This document shows, piece by piece, positions 37,275 through 48,085 of a stretch of DNA of 64,000 nt. The position numbers and the translations under genes are program-made. The stretch is taken from contig JADKJV010000019.1 of NCBI GenBank assembly GCA_016720825.1, forward strand, positions 1 through 64,000, in the 5' to 3' direction. The notes under the pieces were generated by a model. It made no database searches, had not been told where the DNA came from, and was given only the letters and a program-made list of their open reading frames with translations. The stretch comes from Chitinophagaceae bacterium (GTDB taxonomy: Bacteria > Bacteroidota > Bacteroidia > Chitinophagales > Chitinophagaceae). Position 1 is the stretch's first letter; every line of letters begins with the position of its first letter.

Positions 37275-37282
37275 TACTTTTG
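37275..37282 (+). promoter_or_regulatory. putative -7 box (TACTTTTG) of the esterase gene
   Basis: Exact TAnnTTTG match ending 5 bases before ATG 37288. If used, transcription would begin at or next to the start codon, giving a leaderless or near-leaderless message. Confidence 0.4.
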
Positions 37283-37287
37283 GCGCT

Positions 37288-38100
37288 ATGCAAACAGTGA
37301 ACAGGCCAGTGATGGAAATTGACAATATTTCGCTGACATCTTCATTTCTGGGCAGGGAAGTATTGGTTGATTTATATTACCCCAGGGGATTAAATCCTTC
37401 CGGGGAACTGGACCTCCTGCTGATCAATGACGGTCAGAATATGGAGGAAATGGGCTTAGCGGATATGCTGGCGGATCAATGGGTACGGAAAGGGATCCAG
37501 TCCTGGTTTACCGTGGCTGTTCACGCCGGAACGGCCCGCAAAATGGAATATGGTGTTGCCGGAATCCCCGATTACCTGGAGCGTGGCGCCCTGGCGGGTC
37601 ACTACACCTCTTTTATCCTGTCTGAGTTATTACCTTATTTATATGACCGGCTTGGGATCAGCCATTTCAGGCAATCCGCTTTTGCCGGTTTCTCACTCGG
37701 CGGGCTGTCAGCCCTCGATATCTGCTGGAACCACCCTGACCTTTTTAAATATGCCGGGATTTTCTCCGGATCACTCTGGTGGCGCAGCCTCGACCAAAAA
37801 GATCCTGCTTACCACGACCAGCTCCACCGGATCATGCACCAGGTGATCAGGCACGGGCATGCAAAACCCGGACTTAAATTCTTCTTCCAGTGCGGCAACC
37901 AGGATGAAACCATGGACCGTAATAATAACGGCATTATTGACTCTATCGACGACACCCTGGATATGATCGCCGAACTCGAACGGAAAGGCTATATGCGCGG
38001 CCGGGATATTGAATACCTCGAAATGTCAGACGGCAAGCATGATGTGCCGACATGGGGGAGGGCGATGCCGGTGTTTTTGGAGTGGATTGGCAGGAGATGA
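37288..38100 (+). CDS. esterase (Fes/EstD-like alpha/beta hydrolase)
   Basis: 270 residues from ATG 37288 (MQTVNRPVMEIDN); an upstream TTG adds no conserved sequence. Esterase-family features: LLLINDGQ, nucleophile elbow GFSLGG (Ser about 136), FSGSLWW, and a late His in SDGKHDVPTW (about 255). The insertion DRNNNGIIDSIDDT resembles an EF-hand-like acidic loop. Divergent from the ATP-grasp gene; in related genomes I recall this esterase beside the same ligases. May hydrolyse the cluster product. Confidence 0.85.
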   Translation: MQTVNRPVMEIDNISLTSSFLGREVLVDLYYPRGLNPSGELDLLLINDGQNMEEMGLADMLADQWVRKGIQSWFTVAVHAGTARKMEYGVAGIPDYLERGALAGHYTSFILSELLPYLYDRLGISHFRQSAFAGFSLGGLSALDICWNHPDLFKYAGIFSGSLWWRSLDQKDPAYHDQLHRIMHQVIRHGHAKPGLKFFFQCGNQDETMDRNNNGIIDSIDDTLDMIAELERKGYMRGRDIEYLEMSDGKHDVPTWGRAMPVFLEWIGRR

Positions 38101-38464
38101 AACATGGGCTTATCCTCCCGAAGTGAATTTCTGTATCTATTTCCTGAGTTGGATGTTGGAGGTTGGAGGTTGGATGTTTCTTATCTCCGTTAGTCTCCGA
38201 AAGAGATGAAACAGGTTGAAATCCGTTCGTTGGAAAGTTGGAATGTTGGAATGTTCTTTCAGTTCGGAAATTTCCAATTTGAAGAACAATCCAACATTCC
38301 AACTTTCCAACAGGCGATTTTAAACTGGTTGCTTTGAAACAAGCAATTTTCTGCTTTAAGAAACTTCCAACTTCCAACCTCCAACATAGAACATTCGATT
38401 ATATCTCAAAACAAAAAAGAGTCCCTGAGGACTCTTTTTTAGTTTATAGCTACTCTCGTAACTA
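38101..38464. repeat. GTTGGA-word nested inverted repeat between convergent genes
   Basis: Iterated TTGGAGGTTGGA words at 38150-38180 pair with CCAACTTCCAACCTCCAAC at about 38366-38384. Inside them GTTGGAAAGTTGGAATGTT at 38230-38256 pairs with AACATTCCAACTTTCCAAC at 38293-38311. This gives a nested palindrome of about 230 bases. A terminator for the TonB receptor lies at the right end. No ORF. Confidence 0.8.
38413..38440 (-). terminator. terminator of the TonB receptor gene
   Basis: 12-bp stem AAAAAAGAGTCC/GGACTCTTTTTT with loop CTGA, 25 bases after the receptor stop on the minus strand. Confidence 0.85.
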
Positions 38465-41400
38465 CTAGAAGATATAACGAAGGCCAAGTTGCATACCCCA
38501 GGTGCTGCTTGTGCTCAGCAGGTCCTGGAAGGGATTTGTAACAGGGCGGTTGTTAGCAGAGTTGATCCTGTAAGTGGGCTGGCCGGAACCATTGTAGTTC
38601 ACAAACACGAGGGGCTGTGAAGTAACAATGCTCTTACGTGTTCCCCACTCTTTGTTCAGCATGTTGGGGAAGTTCAGCATATCCACACTGAATTGGATCG
38701 TGTGACGGTGTTTGCCGATGTTAGTGAAAATGTCCTGCAGCAGTTTGGCATCCAGGCGGTGGAAGAACGGTGTGTTAGCACCATTTCTTTCTGCGTACTG
38801 TCCGCGGTGGCGGCGCAGGTAGGGGCTGTTCTCAATGAACTGGTTCAGGATATCCCACTGTTGAGCAGGAGTATAAACCACACCATTGATCGTTGTGTTG
38901 GCACCGAAAATAACATCTGTTGAATATTTGGGAATATACATCAGGTCAGTTGAGTTGTTACCATCTCCGTTCATATCACCGCTGATAGTGTAACTAACGC
39001 GTCCGCCGGCAGCACCTTCATAGAAGAATGAAAGGGTAGTGGCGAATTTTTTCAGGTACTCCCAACGATATGATAAGCTACCCACGAAACGGTGGGGAAC
39101 TGCATAACCGGAATAAGCCAGTTCGAGGTCGTTCTGTGTTCCCTTAGTGGGGTTGCTGTTCCATACAGAAGAAGCCTGTGAACCGGGGTTAGTGGTAACA
39201 TCAGTTACTTGTGAATAGGTGTAAGCGATAGAACCATACAGGCCTTTGTTGAACGCTTTGTTCAGCTGGGCTGTAAACAGGAATCCACCACCTTTATTTG
39301 TATTCTCAAGTACGATAGCTGAAGTCAGGTTGCTGTACAGTTTGTTTGCACCTGTGTAACGGGGGCGCTGGTCAGCACCAACAGCTGTGCTGTTGGGAGC
39401 GATCAGGTTCGCATTACGCATCCAAACACCATTGAGGTCGCGTGTGTAGATAGCTTCCAGGCTCATGCTGTAACCATGACCCAGTGCTTTATCCATAGCC
39501 AGGTTGCTTCTCCATACCTGGGGGAATTTGAAGTTGGGGTTAGTTACTACAAAGTTTACTGGAATAGTAGAACCTGCTGCGTTCGGGAAATTAGCACGGT
39601 ATTTATCGGGATTGGGGTCAAACAGGTAACCACTAGTAGCGGTAGGATTAGCTGCTGTATTAAATACAGAAACCGCGTTCTGGTACATACCGGCGTTGGT
39701 GGGGATATTTGTCAGCCATACAAAAGGAATACGGCCTGTGAAAATACCAGTACCACCACGGAATACGAGTGATTTGTCACCAAAGATATCCCAACGGAAA
39801 CCTGCACGGGGTGACCAGTAGTTGATCACTTTGGGGAAGGCGCCGGTTGTATACTTAGTGCTCTTGCCGAATTTATCAGGCAGGCTCAGATTAGCAATCA
39901 GGGGATTGCTGAGGGGCTGCTCATCATAAACAGGACGGTCAATCCTTACACCATAGCTCAGTTTGAAACGGCTGTTGATGTTCACCTCATCCTGGATGTA
40001 GATGCCCAGCTGGCCAATCTTTAACTCAGCTGAATAAATACGGGGTTTATTAGGAATCACAGAATATGTGTAAGCGTAATAAACCGGAGCTTTCTTATTG
40101 ATGAAATCATTCAGGCTGTTGAACAGGTAATAGCTGTTAGAACCTGCCATGAACATGTTACCAACTAACTGGTGCTCGTAAGATGCACCTGCGGTAATCG
40201 TGTGTTTGCCTGTGAACACGCTGAAGTTTTCAGTCAGGTTCCAGATTTTGTTGATTACATCGTTGTTGTTGGTGAAAGGATCCATACCTGCATGCATGTA
40301 GTTCTGGTTGCTGCTTACAGGATTGTTCATGATATCAATAGTGGGGAAAATACCACCGTTGAAAATACGGGTTGACTGGATCTTGGTATAAGTTCCAATC
40401 AGCTGGTTAGATGCTTTCTTGCCGATTTTACTATTGATCTCAATGGCACCTGAACGAACAGTGTTTTCAAAACCATAGTTTGAATTGGCGAAAGCCATAC
40501 TGTTCACACCAAAACGTGAGTTGTTCAGACGGGAAAGACTGGTCAAAGGAGACAAACCACCGCTGATACCACCATTGGGAATTGAAGTTGCATTTAGATG
40601 CTGGTCTTCAGTACCCACCATTTCATAATATTTCAGAACCACTTTGTTTGATTTGTTCACGTTCCAGTCAATACGACCGAGTGCTTTGTGGTTCTTGATC
40701 CCGAAATTGGGGAAATTATCATAAGCGCCTGTTTCATAACCGTACTCACTTTGCAGGAAGTTTGAAAATTTCCTGAGTGAATCAATCGGGGCAGCAGAAA
40801 CGTTAGTTCCTGTAAGACCGGGTTGTGTGGGGCGGAATGAAATACCGGGGAAAGAACGGTCTTCTTTTTCATAGCTGATAAAGAAGAACAGTTTATTCTT
40901 GATTATCGGCCCACCGAGGCGTGCACCGTAACTTTTGTTTTTACTTATAGCTTGAGCGGGCAGGGTTTGCTTGCCTACTTTGGTACCGTTGTAGCTCTGG
41001 TCGCGGTAGTAACCGTAGATAGAACCTTTGAAAGTGTTATCACCGCTGCGTGTGATGGCACTGATACCGGCACCTGTGAAATATCCCTGACGAACATCGA
41101 AAGGAGATACGTTTACAGAAACCTCTTCGATGGCATCCAGGGAAATAGGCTGGCTGTTACCACCTGGCAGGGGGTCTGTACTTAAACCGAAGTTGTTGTT
41201 GAGGTTTGCACCGTCAACCTGAAGGTTGTTGTAACGGCCGTCACGTCCGGCAAAGCTGTTACCATTAGCCTGGGGTGTCAGACGGGTAAAGTCTGTAATA
41301 CTCCTGGAAATAGTAGGCAGTGTGGAAATCTGGCGGTTGTTAATGTTTGTGCTGGCACCGGTTTTATCCACAGCCGCTTTACGGCGTGTTCCGGTAACAA

Positions 41401-41752
41401 CCACATTTTCCATCACCTGGTTGGAGACGCTCATGTCTGCATTAATGTTATAAGGTTCACCCAATATAAGAGTGATGCCTTCAAACACAGCAGGTTTCAA
41501 TCCAACAAACTCCACTTTCACCTGGTAGGGACCACCTACTCGGCAACTCGGAAGAACGAATGCACCTGATTTCCCGGCGATTGTATTATATACAGTCCCG
41601 GAAGGAAGGTGCGTAGCAGTAATAGTAGCACCTGTAAGCGCCTGACCTTTCTCGTCCTTTACTGAACCGGTGATACTACTGGTAGTCACCTGGGCATTCA
41701 GATTAATGACGCTAAAGGCAATCGCAAAAAGAAAAAGTATTCTCTTAAGCAT
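38465..41752 (-). CDS. TonB-dependent receptor, Oar/CirA-like with carboxypeptidase-regulatory domain
   Basis: 1095 residues: signal peptide (VINLNAQ), carboxypeptidase-regulatory Ig-like domain (about 25-110, SITGSVKDEKGQALTGATIT), plug domain (VVVTGTRRKAAVDKTGAS, TDFTRLTPQANGNSFAGRDG, NNLQVDGANLNN) and a long beta-barrel ending WGMQLGLRYIF. Oar-like receptors import peptides, proteins or unknown macromolecules across the outer membrane. No SusD partner is adjacent. Codon use looks strongly biased toward common codons, suggesting high expression. The frame is intact over 3.3 kb. Confidence 0.95.
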   Translation of the reverse strand: MLKRILFLFAIAFSVINLNAQVTTSSITGSVKDEKGQALTGATITATHLPSGTVYNTIAGKSGAFVLPSCRVGGPYQVKVEFVGLKPAVFEGITLILGEPYNINADMSVSNQVMENVVVTGTRRKAAVDKTGASTNINNRQISTLPTISRSITDFTRLTPQANGNSFAGRDGRYNNLQVDGANLNNNFGLSTDPLPGGNSQPISLDAIEEVSVNVSPFDVRQGYFTGAGISAITRSGDNTFKGSIYGYYRDQSYNGTKVGKQTLPAQAISKNKSYGARLGGPIIKNKLFFFISYEKEDRSFPGISFRPTQPGLTGTNVSAAPIDSLRKFSNFLQSEYGYETGAYDNFPNFGIKNHKALGRIDWNVNKSNKVVLKYYEMVGTEDQHLNATSIPNGGISGGLSPLTSLSRLNNSRFGVNSMAFANSNYGFENTVRSGAIEINSKIGKKASNQLIGTYTKIQSTRIFNGGIFPTIDIMNNPVSSNQNYMHAGMDPFTNNNDVINKIWNLTENFSVFTGKHTITAGASYEHQLVGNMFMAGSNSYYLFNSLNDFINKKAPVYYAYTYSVIPNKPRIYSAELKIGQLGIYIQDEVNINSRFKLSYGVRIDRPVYDEQPLSNPLIANLSLPDKFGKSTKYTTGAFPKVINYWSPRAGFRWDIFGDKSLVFRGGTGIFTGRIPFVWLTNIPTNAGMYQNAVSVFNTAANPTATSGYLFDPNPDKYRANFPNAAGSTIPVNFVVTNPNFKFPQVWRSNLAMDKALGHGYSMSLEAIYTRDLNGVWMRNANLIAPNSTAVGADQRPRYTGANKLYSNLTSAIVLENTNKGGGFLFTAQLNKAFNKGLYGSIAYTYSQVTDVTTNPGSQASSVWNSNPTKGTQNDLELAYSGYAVPHRFVGSLSYRWEYLKKFATTLSFFYEGAAGGRVSYTISGDMNGDGNNSTDLMYIPKYSTDVIFGANTTINGVVYTPAQQWDILNQFIENSPYLRRHRGQYAERNGANTPFFHRLDAKLLQDIFTNIGKHRHTIQFSVDMLNFPNMLNKEWGTRKSIVTSQPLVFVNYNGSGQPTYRINSANNRPVTNPFQDLLSTSSTWGMQLGLRYIF

Positions 41753-41888
41753 AAAGATTGGTTTTCGGTTGCAAAGAAAGGGAATATTTCCAAATTAAAT
41801 ATATGCAAATATTAACAAAAATAGATTGTCCGCTAAGGCTTTATAATGACATCTTTCCCACTGTTTTCGCTGCCCCCGGGTTTTGGTT

Positions 41889-41896
41889 TACTTTTG
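41889..41896 (+). promoter_or_regulatory. putative -7 box (TACTTTTG) of ribBA
   Basis: Exact TAnnTTTG match 16 bases upstream of the ATG. A weak TTTTC element lies about 20 bases further upstream where a -33 TTTG is expected. Confidence 0.45.
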
Positions 41897-41912
41897 CAGG
41901 AAATAGTCTAAA

Positions 41913-43211
41913 ATGTTCGATACAATAGAAGCCGCGCTACAGGATATTAAACGTGGAAAAATGGTTGTGGTTGCCGACGACGAGGATCGGGAAAATGAGG
42001 GCGACTTCGTAACTGCCGCAAGGAATGTGACCCCTGAACTGGTCAATTTTATGACCAAGGAAGGCCGTGGGTTGATTTGTGTAGCATTGCCCGAGGAGAG
42101 ATGTGAAGAACTTCACCTCGACCTGATGGTGAATCACAATACCGCCCTTCATGAAACTGCCTTCACCGTATCCGTTGATTTACTGGGGTTTGGATGCACA
42201 ACTGGTATCTCTGCCGGCGACCGTGCCCGCACCATCCAGGCCCTGATTAACCCAAGTACCACGCCGGCAGACCTCGGCAGGCCCGGCCATATCTTCCCGC
42301 TCCGTGCCAAGAAAGGCGGCGTACTCAGAAGAGCCGGTCATACCGAAGCCGCAGTTGACTTAGCCAAACTGGCAGGGTTTGAACCGGGTGGTGTGCTTGT
42401 GGAAATCCTGAACGAAGATGGCACAATGGCCCGCTTACCGCAGTTGATAGACATTGCCCGGAAATTCGACCTGAAAGTGATTTCCATCAAGGATTTAATT
42501 GAATACAGGATCCAGCATGAATCGCTGATTGAAGAAATCGTGCGTGTGGATATGCCTACCAAATACGGACATTTCAAACTTGTAGCCTTCCGGGAAAAAG
42601 AATCTTCCAACGAACATATGGCCCTGATCCGGGGTGAATGGAAGCCCGGTGAACCCGTTCTTACCCGTGTTCACTCATCCTGCTTTACCGGTGATATCCT
42701 GGGTTCACTGCGCTGTGATTGCGGCGACCAGTTACACAAAGCCATGGAAATGGTGGATAAAGAAGGACGCGGTGTCATTTTATATATGAACCAGGAAGGA
42801 AGGGGAATCGGGCTTGTTAATAAACTAAGGGCTTACCGCCTGCAGGAACAAGGCATGGACACGGTGGAAGCAAACCTCCACCTGGGTTTTAAAATGGATC
42901 AGCGTGATTATGGTATCGGTGCACAAATATTACGTCACCTCGGTGTAACGAAACTCAGGCTGATGTCAAACAACCCGAAGAAAAGAGTAGGGCTGATTGG
43001 TTACGGACTTGAGATTGTTGAAAATGTGGCGATAGAAACTGTACCGAATGAGCATAACCAGAAATACCTGGAGACGAAAAGGGATAAATGGGACATGAGA
43101 TTATGTAGCGTATTTTTTTTAACAACTAAGATCACAAAGGAAATACACAAAGGCCACAAGGTTAACAGCTTTGTGGCCTTTGTGTATTTCCTTTGTGCAC
43201 TTTGTGGTTAA
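41913..43211 (+). CDS. ribBA: RibBA: 3,4-dihydroxy-2-butanone-4-phosphate synthase / GTP cyclohydrolase II
   Basis: Fused riboflavin enzyme. The RibB half (about 1-200) has DDEDRENEGDF and GHIFPLRAKKGGVLRRAGHTEA; the RibA half (about 205-395) has zinc ligands HSSCFTGDILGSLRCDCGDQL, then NQEGRGIGLVNKLRAY and MSNNPKKRVGL. It makes the two precursors of riboflavin. The last about 30 residues are the translated intergenic hairpin, not protein sequence. Adding one A to the run at 43086 restores a normal ending DKMGHEIM and a stop at 43106-43108, so the true gene probably ends there. Confidence 0.93.
   Translation: MFDTIEAALQDIKRGKMVVVADDEDRENEGDFVTAARNVTPELVNFMTKEGRGLICVALPEERCEELHLDLMVNHNTALHETAFTVSVDLLGFGCTTGISAGDRARTIQALINPSTTPADLGRPGHIFPLRAKKGGVLRRAGHTEAAVDLAKLAGFEPGGVLVEILNEDGTMARLPQLIDIARKFDLKVISIKDLIEYRIQHESLIEEIVRVDMPTKYGHFKLVAFREKESSNEHMALIRGEWKPGEPVLTRVHSSCFTGDILGSLRCDCGDQLHKAMEMVDKEGRGVILYMNQEGRGIGLVNKLRAYRLQEQGMDTVEANLHLGFKMDQRDYGIGAQILRHLGVTKLRLMSNNPKKRVGLIGYGLEIVENVAIETVPNEHNQKYLETKRDKWDMRLCSVFFLTTKITKEIHKGHKVNSFVAFVYFLCALCG
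43133..43197. repeat. CACAAAGG-word hairpin, perfect 26-bp stem
   Basis: Arms 43133-43158 and 43172-43197 are perfectly complementary over 26 bases (words CACAAAGG, ATACACAAAGGCC) around a 13-base loop. It lies between convergent ribBA and the TamB gene and would terminate both. Confidence 0.9.
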
Positions 43212-43216
43212 TGTAT

Positions 43217-46200
43217 TTATTCTTTTTTCGGATCCGTCTGTGTTGACGGGGGAACATTCGCCGGTGTTTCAGTCTTTACCGGCGGCGGCAGTTTCGGTTT
43301 CTTCCTGAAAATATCCCCTAACCTGTCAAAGTCCTTCCGGTAACTCAGGTTGCCACCAATCCGTTTGGCCTTGCCAGGTCCCGTACTCGAAAGGGTAGTG
43401 AGGTAATCAGCATTCTCCTTATAAAAGAATGAAACACGTATTGAACCACTGGGATTGATCAGCCACTCCAGCGTTACATCTTTTAAAAACTGGATGCCCT
43501 GTTGTGTGGTTTGTTGCTGCAACGGTGCATCAAAGCCACCTCCGGCACTGATGATAAAACGGTTGTCGAAAAAGGAACGTCCGACAGAGAAGTTTACATT
43601 ACTGCCGAGGTTTAACGCGGTATTATTGTTCTGGTCGACCAGGCTCCTTGTATAGAATGAAGTGTTCAGGCTGAAATTATATTTTTCATTTTTAAACAGG
43701 TTACCCAGGATTTTATTCAGCTGGTCGTTCAGCACATTCAGGATGATACCTGAAATGGTGTTGATGTTGAGCAGGCCGGATTTGCCGTTCAGGTCACCGC
43801 CGAGTTCACTGGGTGCAAAACTGTTGAACACGATCAGGTAAGTGGCCTGGCGGTTTACTTCATTGGGGTTATTCTGGATCTGTTTAAAAATCAGTGCCAG
43901 TTCAGGATCGGTTACAGCCACACTGGTGCTGGGAAAATCGAGGGAGAATTTAATATCGGGGCTGAATAGTTTTTTGGTCAGGTTTGCGATTACATAAACA
44001 TCGCCCCTTGCGCTTGATGCACCGGTACTTACTTTTTTAAGTGTAGTAGCCAATTGGTCAAAGCTTACCCTTTCCGCACGGTACGATGCTTCAAATTTAA
44101 TATTGGCGTCAAAAGGATCGCCATTCCATTCAATATAATTCTCTGCGTTCTTCCTGATCTCAAAAGGTTTTTTAAAAAACGACTGGAAAGTGAAGAGGTA
44201 ACTTCCGTCGAGGATGTCGAACCTGCCGTTGAGATACAGCGGATCAGTAGTGCCCGAACGGATATTCAGTGTGCCTGATCCGCGGCCATTGATTTCATCA
44301 CCGGTTAAGTCATCCATCACCACTTTTACATTCACGTGCGGATTGGCAGTTACGTCCACATCATACGTAATCCGGGTATCATTGTTTGTGAAATCTTTTT
44401 CCGTCATCTCACGTCCGTATTTCCTTTCCACCAGGAAGTCGGCCAGGCCGGATTCACGGCTGCGCGAGGAAGGGATGGTAATATTGCTGCTGTCAGTTAC
44501 AGATGCAATTGCGTCAATCTTCATGAACATATCCGACTGTGGGCCCGTGAGGGATAATGAACCGGTGCCTTTCACCCGTCCGAAAAACTGGCCGTTGTCG
44601 CGCTGGGTTGTATTCAGCAGCAGTACGGCTTTGTTATTTGCATCCACGCCGTTTTTATCAACAGAAACAAGTGTATTTGGCTTGCGTGTTGAAATATACA
44701 GGTCATAGAACATGTTGCGGAACGCTTCATGCTGGATGCCGCCGGTTAAGTAAATCGGGTTTTTAGTAACAGAGTCGGTTAGTACGATGCCGGTAAGATC
44801 CAGCTCTGTTGGTTTCATATTGATCTCTGTATCCCTGATCCAGTAAAAGCATTGTGTGAAATTTACTTTCAGTCCTGCTTTTTTCAGGCTGCCTTTTCCA
44901 TACACACTGATATGTTTGAAATCCCCGGCCAGGTTGATGTCACCGGTGATAGAGCCGCGTATATCAGTGAATAAATTCCCCAGGAAACGTTCCAGCACTT
45001 TCAACGGGAAATTGCGTGCTTTCAGTGCAATCAGGTTTGATTTCGTTTTTTCGGGATCACCGATGAAAACAGAACCTTCAAAACCCAGGTATTCTTCCTG
45101 GTTCGCCGTTTCCCCTTTCAGCTTGAGTTCTTTGGTAGCACTCTTGTATTCAGCGGTGGCAAGCACTTCACCCAGTGAATCATTATCAAGTCTGAAAAAC
45201 CGGGTATGCAGGTTTTTAGAGCTGATGCTCATTTTGTCACTGCTCGTGGGGTTTTCAACCAGGATATTCCCTGATAACAAACCTTCCATCCTGTTGTGTG
45301 GCATCACGAGCGGGGAAATATCTCCCAGGTTTACGTTGGTGAGATCAACTATAAAATCATTCCAGTCGCCATTCACAGAAGGCTGCGTTTTGAGTAAAAT
45401 CTGCTGGTCGCCTTCACGCAATAACAATTTGCCGGTTACCGGTGTGTTTTTCCGGAAAGAAAGCTCACCGCTTTCATCGATTGACCAGAGCTTGCCGTTG
45501 ATGGTAAATGTGGAAGGATCGAATTCGATTTTAACTCCGTCATGGTAAGTTAATACGAGTGCATTCAGGTTGGCCGTATCCACAGCCTGGTTAGCGCCGG
45601 AGAAAATACTGACCAATGATGAATCGTTGCGTGCGTTAATACTGAATCTGGCGAAAGGGATATTGAGACTGTCGTTAAGCCCAATATTATAGGTAATACC
45701 ATTAAGCGCCAGATCGTGATCGCGGCCGGTAGCGTTAATAATCGTTTTACTGAAATTATATCCCCTGAATTTGAATTCAGGTACGTCAGCAACCAGGTCC
45801 AGTTTATTTTCTTCCAGGTTGATGTCGCCCACAATGTGACTGTTGTTGAATCCGGATAATTTGGGATGGATCATGCGGATGTAATCGTCCACATTATAAG
45901 TGAGCACATCAAAATGGAAAGATTGCTTCCCGGGCAATTTTTTCGGTGCGTTTACATAAGCGGGGTAATAACGGTTGAGCAGGTACGTGGCAGCGCCGGG
46001 GAATTCAGTCAGGCTGAAATGGCCGCTCACGGTAGCGTCTATTTCATTGGAATGTACACTCAGTTCACGCTGTCCCTGGTTGAGGTCCGATTGCACAATG
46101 AGTGAATCAAACGTGCAGGTTATCATCGCGGATGGCGGTGAATCCTTCAAACAGTTTTTTATCGAGTTTGCCTTTAACAGTGATATTGTTGTACCGGTAG

Positions 46201-47906
46201 TTTTTATAATCAGCAAAACGGATCGTTCCGTCAAGCATCGTGTTCAGCGATTTATCGGTAAACCCTTTTCCTTTTACCGTACCGGTCATGGATATAGCGC
46301 CAAGGTCTTTATCACCCAGGAATTCACCCAGCATGAAATTATCGGTCGCGATATTTCCTGAATACACAGGGTCCTGTTTGGCAGGCAATTTCATGTTCAG
46401 GTCAGTCGTCAGTGTTCCGAGATTGGTGCTGATGGTCCCAAACGTTACAAAGTCCTGCACAAAGCCGGTAAAACTCCCTTTGAAATTTACATACCTGATT
46501 TTTTGCAGTTCAACCTTATTGACATTCCGGATGGCAGGCACAATCGTAACTGCATCTTCATAAGTCGTACTGAAATTATTAGCCTTGAAATCTATAAATG
46601 TCTGGCGGATATCAGGCAGGCCGGTCATGGTAATATCGCCATTCAGCAACGTATTGTTGCCGGCGGCTATATCCAGGTCACGGCCGGTCCAGTCAGCCAC
46701 TGTCCCTTTCATTCTTCCTTTCAGGCTGATCGTTTTTTTCCAGGATGCAAGGGCAGGGGCAAAGAAAGCGATGTCGTCACTGTTCACCGATGTGCCGTTC
46801 ATATTCCCGGTGATTTTTACTTTGTGCACAAAATCGCCCATGTCCCATAACCCATTATACGACATGGAAAAATAATCACGGATCTGGCTGCGGTTAGTAA
46901 GCAGGTCAAGTTTATTGAAGTACATACCCTGCGGTGTCATCTTCACATCACTGATCAGGTGTTTCACTTCCACGCCGCTTCTTTCTTTGGCTGAAAGCCG
47001 GAGGGAGGCAATAACACTGTCGCCGCCCAGCCTTGCATTTTTAATATCTGCATTTACAGCCGTGAAAAGGATATGCTGCCCGTCGAAATAGCTGAACGTT
47101 CCGCGCTTCGTTTCTTTATCATTAATAAATGTGCCGTTGTTTATTTTCAGGTTATCCACCTGCAATAACATGTTCCCGGTATTCCATACTTCCATTGAAG
47201 GTGGCAGGTCCGGGTCAACAGCCACGGTTACAGCAGTCGTATCCCTGGGCCTTTTGCCGGTATAATTCTTTAATACCACTACAGGCTGGTCAACCAGCAG
47301 GTCTTTGATTTTGTATTGTGGTCCCGAAAATTTCAGGCCATCTGCATCCAGTTTGAGTGAGCCGGCATAAATCACCATGTCTTTTCCCACCCATCCATCT
47401 GTTTTTTTGAACGTCACATTATTCATGATCAGTTTATTCAAACTGAACTGGATGCCACCACCAGAACTTTTCTTGGCACCGGAAGGAGCGAAATAATCAA
47501 ACAGGAATTGCTGGCTCCACACACTGTCAGTACGCTGGAATTTGATCACTGCGTTGTCTATTGCCACATTTTTGAGAACCGCATTTTTCTTGAAGAAAAA
47601 CCAATCGGTAATATTTACACGGATCTCCCCGGCATACATTAATGTGTCATGCTTTTGGTCTTCGATCATCACCCCTTCAAGATGCATGCGGTTGAAAAGT
47701 GAGAAATCAACGTGTTTGATGGTGACTTTGGTGTGAAGGTTTTTGGACAATCTTTTTGTGACAATACCTGCAATCCAGTTTTGTCCAAATGGGGTTTGGA
47801 CGAAAATCCAGAGCGCGATAATCAGAAACAGGATCGTGAGCCCCGCCCACTTTAATATTTTCAGAAATCTCTTCAGGGTCAGCCGTTTAGTTGTAAAAAT
47901 AGTCAA
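43217..47906 (-). CDS. TamB-like translocation/assembly module protein (one frameshift)
   Basis: The N-terminal part starts at ATG 47906 with one membrane helix (ILKWAGLTILFLIIALWIFV) and AsmA-like beta-strand repeats. It breaks near 46115 and continues in another frame to 43217. The C-terminal part holds the TamB domain (GSGTLNIRSG, GRFDILDGSYLFTFQSFFKKPFEI, and the strand-rich end SIRVSFFYKE). The combined length, about 1,560 residues, fits the family. TamB bridges inner and outer membranes and moves lipids or assembles outer-membrane proteins. The break looks like a one-base change rather than decay, as both halves are well preserved. Confidence 0.88.
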
Positions 47907-48085
47907 TCGTCACCCTTGAGTCAAATTCAATACCAAATTGAGGCTACCGCTTATCCAGTTCCCTGATTTTACGTAAAATCAAAGGGGATATTGATTAAAT
48001 TGACTTTCTTAAGCCGGATGCGCCATAATAATCCGGGCCGGAGCGGATATTTAACAATTATTTGAGCCAGTAGTTTGAATTCAGC

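Noticed and set aside
44856..45548. 230-codon plus-strand open frame
   Set aside because: Antisense to the TamB gene; Ser/Phe-rich translation typical of shadow frames.
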